DNA of 64,000 bases, taken from NCBI GenBank assembly GCA_028023455.1, contig JAQFVV010006208.1, positions 5,998,963 through 6,062,962 on the forward strand, given 5' to 3'. Positions 59,035-64,000 of the stretch are shown in pieces. The stretch comes from Epiperipatus broadwayi (taxonomy: Eukaryota > Onychophora > Udeonychophora > Euonychophora > Peripatidae). The position numbers and the translations under genes were made by a program. Position 1 is the stretch's first letter. Each line of letters begins with the position of its first letter. The notes beneath the pieces were generated by a model, which was not told the origin of the DNA, did no database searches, and saw nothing but the letters and a program-made list of their open reading frames with translations.

Positions 59035-59735
59035 AGCTTTTTAATGAATAATACCTTCAAATTTTCTTGACCTTTATATGCTGAACTATAATTGCAAAGA
59101 TCATTTCACTTGTATTTGTAATTTGAAAATTAAAATCGAGATTGTTACAGAATGTATGTACAAACGAAACGATTCGCAAAAGTATCTGTTAATTAGATTT
59201 TATACTCATCCTGTTTTTAAAGCGATATTTATCAATAAATTCACTTACGTTTAATTTCTCCAAGAAATATTGCATATCACTGTATAAATCAATATCTCAA
59301 GCAAATGCAAATAAGAAATTTAATTTTCCTTTAATAATCTTTTTAAAATAAAAAGCATATACTTGATACTCTTTATTGTTATAATTTTATTTTTATTTGA
59401 AAGACTTTTTTGAGATCTATAGATTTTCTAATTTGGAAAAAAACTCAGGATGAGGGGTTTAGCAGTAATGCCGTGCCGTCCTTGTGTATGGAAAAACTGT
59501 TCAAGTTATGAGATTTTCTGTGACTTTTTTATAGATATGAAAACTGGAGTTTGAAAAAGGATAGAAATAATTATGATTTGGATTTGAGAATTTCATCAGC
59601 ACCAAAGACAATGAACAAGTCGGTAATTGATTGAATCACATGCATGTCCTTTTGTGAAACACAAATGATCAGGTAAAAAATTGTGATTTTTAATCACACC
59701 ATGAACAATTTAATTCATTAATTATAATATATAGG
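59035..59735. other. Intron, nothing recognised
   Basis: AT-rich, no recognisable frame or family. Confidence 0.4.
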
Positions 59736-59737
59736 AT

Positions 59738-60345
59738 ATATGAGAACAGACTTTCACATGACCCACCACTCTTCACTCTATCTCATAACACTGATACACT
59801 TGAACACATATACAGTATGTTGAAAAGATAAATAATCACCAATATGCATATTTCATGCTAAACCAGCAGTCATCAATTGGTCCAGATTATTACCTCTACA
59901 CATATATGCTATAAGTGCTCAGATATATATTAAGATAACCAATCTTCATACTTTAATGGACAGGCTTCAATCTACTCCACACTCCAATTCTTCAACCGTC
60001 CATCCAATTGAAAATCTGAGGATGTAATGCTCAAAGGCCACCCTGAGGCCGAGATTCTTGTCACACCCATGTTGACCTAAAATCAATCTGATCCCTCATG
60101 TACAGGAACTAATCCATTTAATACATATACAAGGGATGGGCAGACATCTCTATTATGTAATAACTGAAACACAGGCTTATTATATACTTGTGTCTATACA
60201 TGTAATATATAGGGTATATGAGCACAGACTTTCACATGACCCACCACTCTCCACTCTATCTCATAACACTGATACACTTGAACACATATATGTTGAAAAG
60301 ATAAATAATCACCAATATACATATTTCATGGTAAACCAGCAAGTA
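59738..60345 (-). repeat. One full and one truncated family B repeat
   Basis: 59738-60150 is near full length. Its core reads UUGAUGA (C3 lost), although stem II, GAAAU, a palindromic AUAUGCAUAU and UUGGUGAUU persist. 60212-60345 repeats the B-box end and breaks off inside the ribozyme. Both lie just downstream of the PLE fragment, on the same strand. Confidence 0.62.
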
Positions 60346-60529
60346 TATAGTAAGAAAAGCTTGTTTAATTCTTTTTAAACATATATGTTAGATACATCTA
60401 CATAATATGCTGAGCATGCTTTCAACTAACTAATAGTCGTAGTCATGGTAATGAATGTCCAATAGAATTACGAGCTTTATAAAAATGGCATTATAAGTGG
60501 TGATTTGCATAAATTTGAATAACAAATAT

Positions 60530-61180
60530 CTATTTATTTAGATAATCCATTTTTTAGACAGGGGAACACAAGATTCTTTCTTATTAATGTCATTTATATT
60601 ATTGGCAATATGCCAGGCCTCTTTAACTTTGTGTTTAGTGTCATTTCTCTTGGAGCAGACAATACTGGTGGATGTAGGTTCAAATATGTGACCTTGCTTG
60701 GTTTCTTGTTTAAACAAGATGGATTTTATTTCTGTACTAGTTTTGGTCCTGTTGTATCGGTATCTGTGTTGCACAACTTTCGTAAAGAGATTGGTCCAAG
60801 ATTCCCGAAGTAAACTGCATTGCAGTTTGTGCTGTTGTATGTAATTTTATACGCAATGTAGGACATCAGGTCTAGGGATAGCTTGTCTTATAGTGTTGTT
60901 AATCAAGTGATTCAGAGTGGGGAGTGTGTGAAGACTAATATTATATATTTGCACACAGATCTTATGTATACTATGGGTTGCTCCAGATATGTAGGGTAAA
61001 GATATCCAAAGTTTTTGGTCAGCTAGTATAAGTCTGTTTGTGATTTTGGTATAGAATGTTTTAATGTTGTGAATGAGTGCTGAGATGTGTATCCGATACT
61101 GTGTAAATCTTTAACGTATGTTTCAATATTAGTTTTACGGTCAGATTCAAATTTACATAAGTTATAGTTTCAATGTAAAA
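60530..61180 (-). pseudogene. Penelope-like element 3' end: connector and GIY-YIG endonuclease
   Basis: Minus-strand frames in order: KTNIETYVKDLHSIGY; WISLPYISGATHSIHK (the LPYI.G motif after the RT); TLPTLNHLINNTIRQAIP; CVYKI then a CNAVYFG strand (GIY-YIG position); and a 78-residue frame ending HIFEPTSTSIVC, KHKVKEAWHI, VPLSKKW. The GHxF...R..KEA.HI...LS..W pattern is the C-terminal part of the PLE endonuclease. The RT core is not in the window. There are several stops and frameshifts. It is the clearest of the three PLE remnants. Confidence 0.8.
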
Positions 61181-61198
61181 ATGCTTTGAGACAGTCAA

Positions 61199-61279
61199 GT
61201 GTTGGTGGCCTAGTGGTTAGCATAGCTGCCTTCCAAGCAGCTGGCCCCGGCCAACGCATTTGACATAAGGAAAAAAAAA
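61199..61279 (+). mobile_element. tRNA-derived SINE with 16-bp target duplication, inserted in PLE flank
   Basis: GTGTTGGTGGCCTAGTGG to ATTTGACATAAGG and an A-run. AAAAATGCTTTGAGAC is present at 61177-61192 and again at 61275-61290. The B box is deleted (GGCCCCGGCC). It lies 320 bp upstream of the last exon. Confidence 0.88.
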
Positions 61280-61289
61280 TGCTTTGAGA

Positions 61290-61591
61290 CCAGAAAATTT
61301 GTTAGCAGTAGGCATTAGTGATTCAGTGCATATTACACCTCACACATGGATAGGCTTAACCGTCAATTTTTAATTTAATTGACAACCTTTATGCTGAAAA
61401 AGTCCAGAAATTCATTTTTTATAGTTCATTGTAATGAAGAGTTATAATAGAGCAGTCAAGATGCCAGGAACTGACTTGATAACGGTCTAATTATAATAAT
61501 AGAATAATAATTAAACATTATATATATATATTTAAAATAAATATTGATAATTTCTGTGTTTCCTGAAAAGTTTTTTTTTTTTTTATTTCAG
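61290..61591. other. Intron end before last exon
   Basis: Short AT-rich stretch with a T-run directly before the acceptor TTATTTCAG. No repeat recognised. Confidence 0.5.
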
Positions 61592-62098
61592 AAAACTGGA
61601 AATGCGATTCGTGCTCTTGGTCGAATGGCTTCCTTAAGAAACAGCCTAAGCACAGCTCTATCGAGTCCAAGTGAAAATAATAACTTACATCATGTAATAT
61701 CTGAAATTATTTCAGTCCAGAAAGAAAAAAATGTTCTTGCTGAAGAAACCACAAACAAAGAGATAGAATTGCCAAATATTGATGCACAAGTTCAAAAATC
61801 ACCGAGATTTTTGCAAGAGATCGTCAGAGAAGTCGATGTTGTAGAAGGAAGCGCGGTAAAATATCAAGTGAAAATATCTGGTACCCCTGAACCAGATGTT
61901 GATTGGTATAAAGATGGCGAATTAATCCAAGAAGATCGTCGCCATAAGATTGAGTATGAAGATGATGGAATTTGGTCACTAATCATTTTGGAAGTGGAGG
62001 AGGAGGATGAAGGTGATTACGAGTGCCATGCAAGAAATCCTCATGGCAAAGCTTCCTGTAAAAGTGAACTGTTTGTTCTTGTGCCGGGAAATGATTAA
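61592..62098 (+). CDS. Mlck: MLCK last exon: calmodulin-binding half and telokin-like Ig domain
   Basis: Last coding exon: 168 codons and a TAA stop. It starts KTGNAIRALGRMASL, completing the calmodulin-binding helix, followed by a polar linker of about 55 residues. Then comes one I-set Ig domain (about exon residues 70-165): VVEGSAVKYQVKISG, the core Trp in DVDWYKDGE, and DEGDYECHARNPHGKASC. The arrangement matches the C-terminal telokin region of MLCK. The strand-B Cys position is Val (YQV), so the canonical intradomain disulfide is absent, which is tolerated in intracellular I-set domains. The acceptor TTATTTCAG follows a T-run. The first in-exon Met (RMASL) could start a telokin-like short product, but that is inference only. 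Confidence 0.95.
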   Translation, partial: KTGNAIRALGRMASLRNSLSTALSSPSENNNLHHVISEIISVQKEKNVLAEETTNKEIELPNIDAQVQKSPRFLQEIVREVDVVEGSAVKYQVKISGTPEPDVDWYKDGELIQEDRRHKIEYEDDGIWSLIILEVEEEDEGDYECHARNPHGKASCKSELFVLVPGND

Positions 62099-62520
62099 TT
62101 TATTCTACCAGATAAACCTACTCTACTGATACGAGTGCATGCATTTTGAAAGTATTACTAATTATGCTTTGCTTTTTTTTTTTAAAATAAATATATTTAT
62201 ATATAATCTATATATATATGTATATTTATTTATATGTGAGTAGTCATTTTTATTTGCTGAAGATTTGACGTAGCCATTCATTGCAAGCGTGTACCTACTG
62301 CAGTTAGTTGCTAATTTGCTTTTACTTTCCAAAATAGTTTGAGAAATATTCTCAAAATTTAACTTATAAAGCACATTTTTTTTAAATACTGACCCTCAAA
62401 GAAAAATGTGTTTCACTTTATTAGATCTTAATTATTTCTCTAACTGTTTTGATATTGTAGGAAATATGGGAAAATCTTTTTTGACACTGTATATTGCTTC
62501 AATAAACTTTTTTTTTTCTA
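62099..62520 (+). terminator. MLCK 3' UTR with two candidate poly(A) signals
   Basis: After the stop codon the sequence is AT-rich and noncoding. AATAAA occurs at 62186-62191 and at 62501-62506. The second is followed immediately by a T-rich stretch, as expected of a downstream element, so it is the better candidate for the main cleavage site. The exact end is inferred. Confidence 0.55.
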
Positions 62521-64000
62521 GATAAACCAGTTTCTGTTACTTATTATTAATTCTATTACTATGGATATAATTACTAACCTCAGTATTTCTCAATACCATA
62601 TACACTTATGTAATTCTGTCAAACTTTGTAAAAAGCACTGAGCCAATTTTTGGCAGATATCTATCAGAATCATCTAATTTACATACTGTGCTAATTTACG
62701 TATTGATCTTTGCCACTATATATGCATATTTTTAACAGCACAGTTCTATTCAGCACTACGATTCTGGAAGAAATATGCTGATAGCCGGTTCAGCGCTTTT
62801 AAGACTTTCTTATTAGATTTATTTTACCATTTCATATTAAGTTGAACAGTACAAGTTTGGTAGAACATTCTCAATACTCTCATTTTACTACTGAATGTAA
62901 TCCATTAAAAATGACACGGAGAAAAAAATTAAGAATTATATCATCGCCCATATTTCTTCCATTAAATTTGAACAAACATAAAAACAAACAGTGCTTCAGT
63001 GCCGATTCCAGGTAAGTAACATTTGTTTTTGGTAGCTATTCTTAACTGAAGAGTCTTATTGTATTGCTTAACTTAACAATAAGTAACGTAAAAATTGAAG
63101 ATTCCCGGATTGATTTTCAGGTAAGAAATCTAATAATATTTAGATCAACCAGAATGGAAGTATTGTTGCCATTCGAGATTCTAAGTAACCATATAATTGT
63201 ATCTTTAAAAAATCGATACCCAAATTCTGGTACTCGGTACCGAAATCGCTTAGCAAATAGTATTAATGTTTAATATTTTTGAATTTTTCTCCTTTGTTGT
63301 CACATTTTATGTGTGAATAGAAATTTACATTATTTTGACAGTTATTGTGTTACTTATTTATTAAGATGGTCATTATATACTTACAAATGCCGGGCTCTTA
63401 ATTATAGTCTCCCTAAGAATTTTCAGTCTTTTTTTATTTTATTTATTCTTTTGGGGGAGGGGGGGGAGGCTGAAAAAATTGAGTTAAAAAAAACAATGTC
63501 AACAATAATGTCATATTATCTTTAATATGCCTGCAGAGCAGTTATCTTTATCTTATTCTAGAACTATTTACTTTATATGCTACTGATATAAGTCTGTTAT
63601 ATCTCTGTCATCACCGATTAGTTTCTGGCTTTTTTTTTTTTTTCATTAATTAAGACTAGGATTCAAATCTGGAACTTTACCCATTATTGGTTACTCAAGT
63701 TTACAATTTAATAACTTCTTAGAAATGTATGCATTTGGGTCATATGATGTGATATTTTTTTTTTGTTATTGTAGAACCGTGGTTTGAAAAATGGCTGACA
63801 TGGTCTCACTACTATATAGCTATGCAAATGAATTAGCTTTGGTTTGAAACTCAACATTTTTAACAGTCTAGAATATTAAGCACCTTGGTTTCAGCTTTGA
63901 ATTCTAGTCTTTTCCAATGAAAACAAAAACCAGAAATCAGGCGGTCTGAAGATGAGAATTTCATACCATAAGTCCTGGAGTCTATTGATTGGTTAAACTT
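62521..64000. other. 3' flank of MLCK, nothing firmly recognised
   Basis: AT-rich intergenic sequence with a G-run at 63454-63470. 63930-63970 (AACCAGAAATCAG, GGCGGTCTGAAGATGAG) resembles the second half of a hammerhead-bearing repeat, but no core is present. No next gene seen. Confidence 0.4.

Overview
The window is AT-rich eukaryotic (metazoan) DNA. It holds the 3' half of one spliced protein-coding gene on the + strand. The gene is a myosin light chain kinase (MLCK). Six exons (1076-1169, 1249-1452, 1933-2274, 14105-14257, 23203-23326, 61592-62098) join in one frame through canonical GT/AG introns. They give 473 residues: the end of a linker, a complete protein kinase domain, a calmodulin-binding/autoinhibitory segment very like that of vertebrate smooth-muscle MLCK, a linker, one I-set Ig domain and the stop codon. 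The gene enters from the left. The rest of the window is intron (11.8, 8.9 and 38.3 kb for the three large ones) plus about 1.5 kb of 3' flank. The organism is probably an invertebrate, because of its tRNA-derived SINEs, Penelope-like elements and MLCK with a C-terminal Ig domain. An arthropod is plausible, but I cannot name the species.

The introns are packed with mobile DNA: (i) Penelope-like element (PLE) 3' ends with a GIY-YIG endonuclease region at about 6.6-6.8, 16.5-17.1 and 60.5-61.2 kb; (ii) non-LTR retrotransposons, including a 5'-truncated copy with an uninterrupted RT-containing frame (31.45-33.23 kb) and several decayed 3' ends; (iii) an internally deleted Ty3/Gypsy element with both LTRs and a 5-bp target duplication (43.84-46.49 kb); (iv) DNA transposons: a Tigger/pogo-like deletion derivative, a hAT MITE nested in a foldback element, a decayed hAT transposase gene and several foldback elements; (v) tRNA-derived SINEs, some with clear target-site duplications; (vi) tandem repeats, notably an uninterrupted 627-bp pyrimidine tract that starts with about 135 TTC units.

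The most interesting signal is a set of type I hammerhead ribozyme motifs embedded in three different repeat families (called A, B and C here). Several copies keep every core nucleotide, a paired stem II, a minimal palindromic stem III and a complementary stem I. Differences between copies include compensatory base pairs. The families lie among PLE fragments, as expected for PLE-linked hammerheads or non-autonomous retrozyme-like elements. One locus (28.93-29.40 kb) has two hammerhead sites in tandem about 452 bp apart. Family B also carries a tRNA-like A/B-box module downstream of its ribozyme, a combination I do not recognise.

Gene and repeats meet in the last intron. The calmodulin-binding helix is split (ARRKWQ / KTGNAIRALGRM) by the 38.3-kb intron, which contains most of the repeats and the TTC tract. 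The last exon alone encodes the rest of the helix and a telokin-like Ig domain. Repeat boundaries were read by eye and are approximate unless a target duplication or terminal repeat fixes them.
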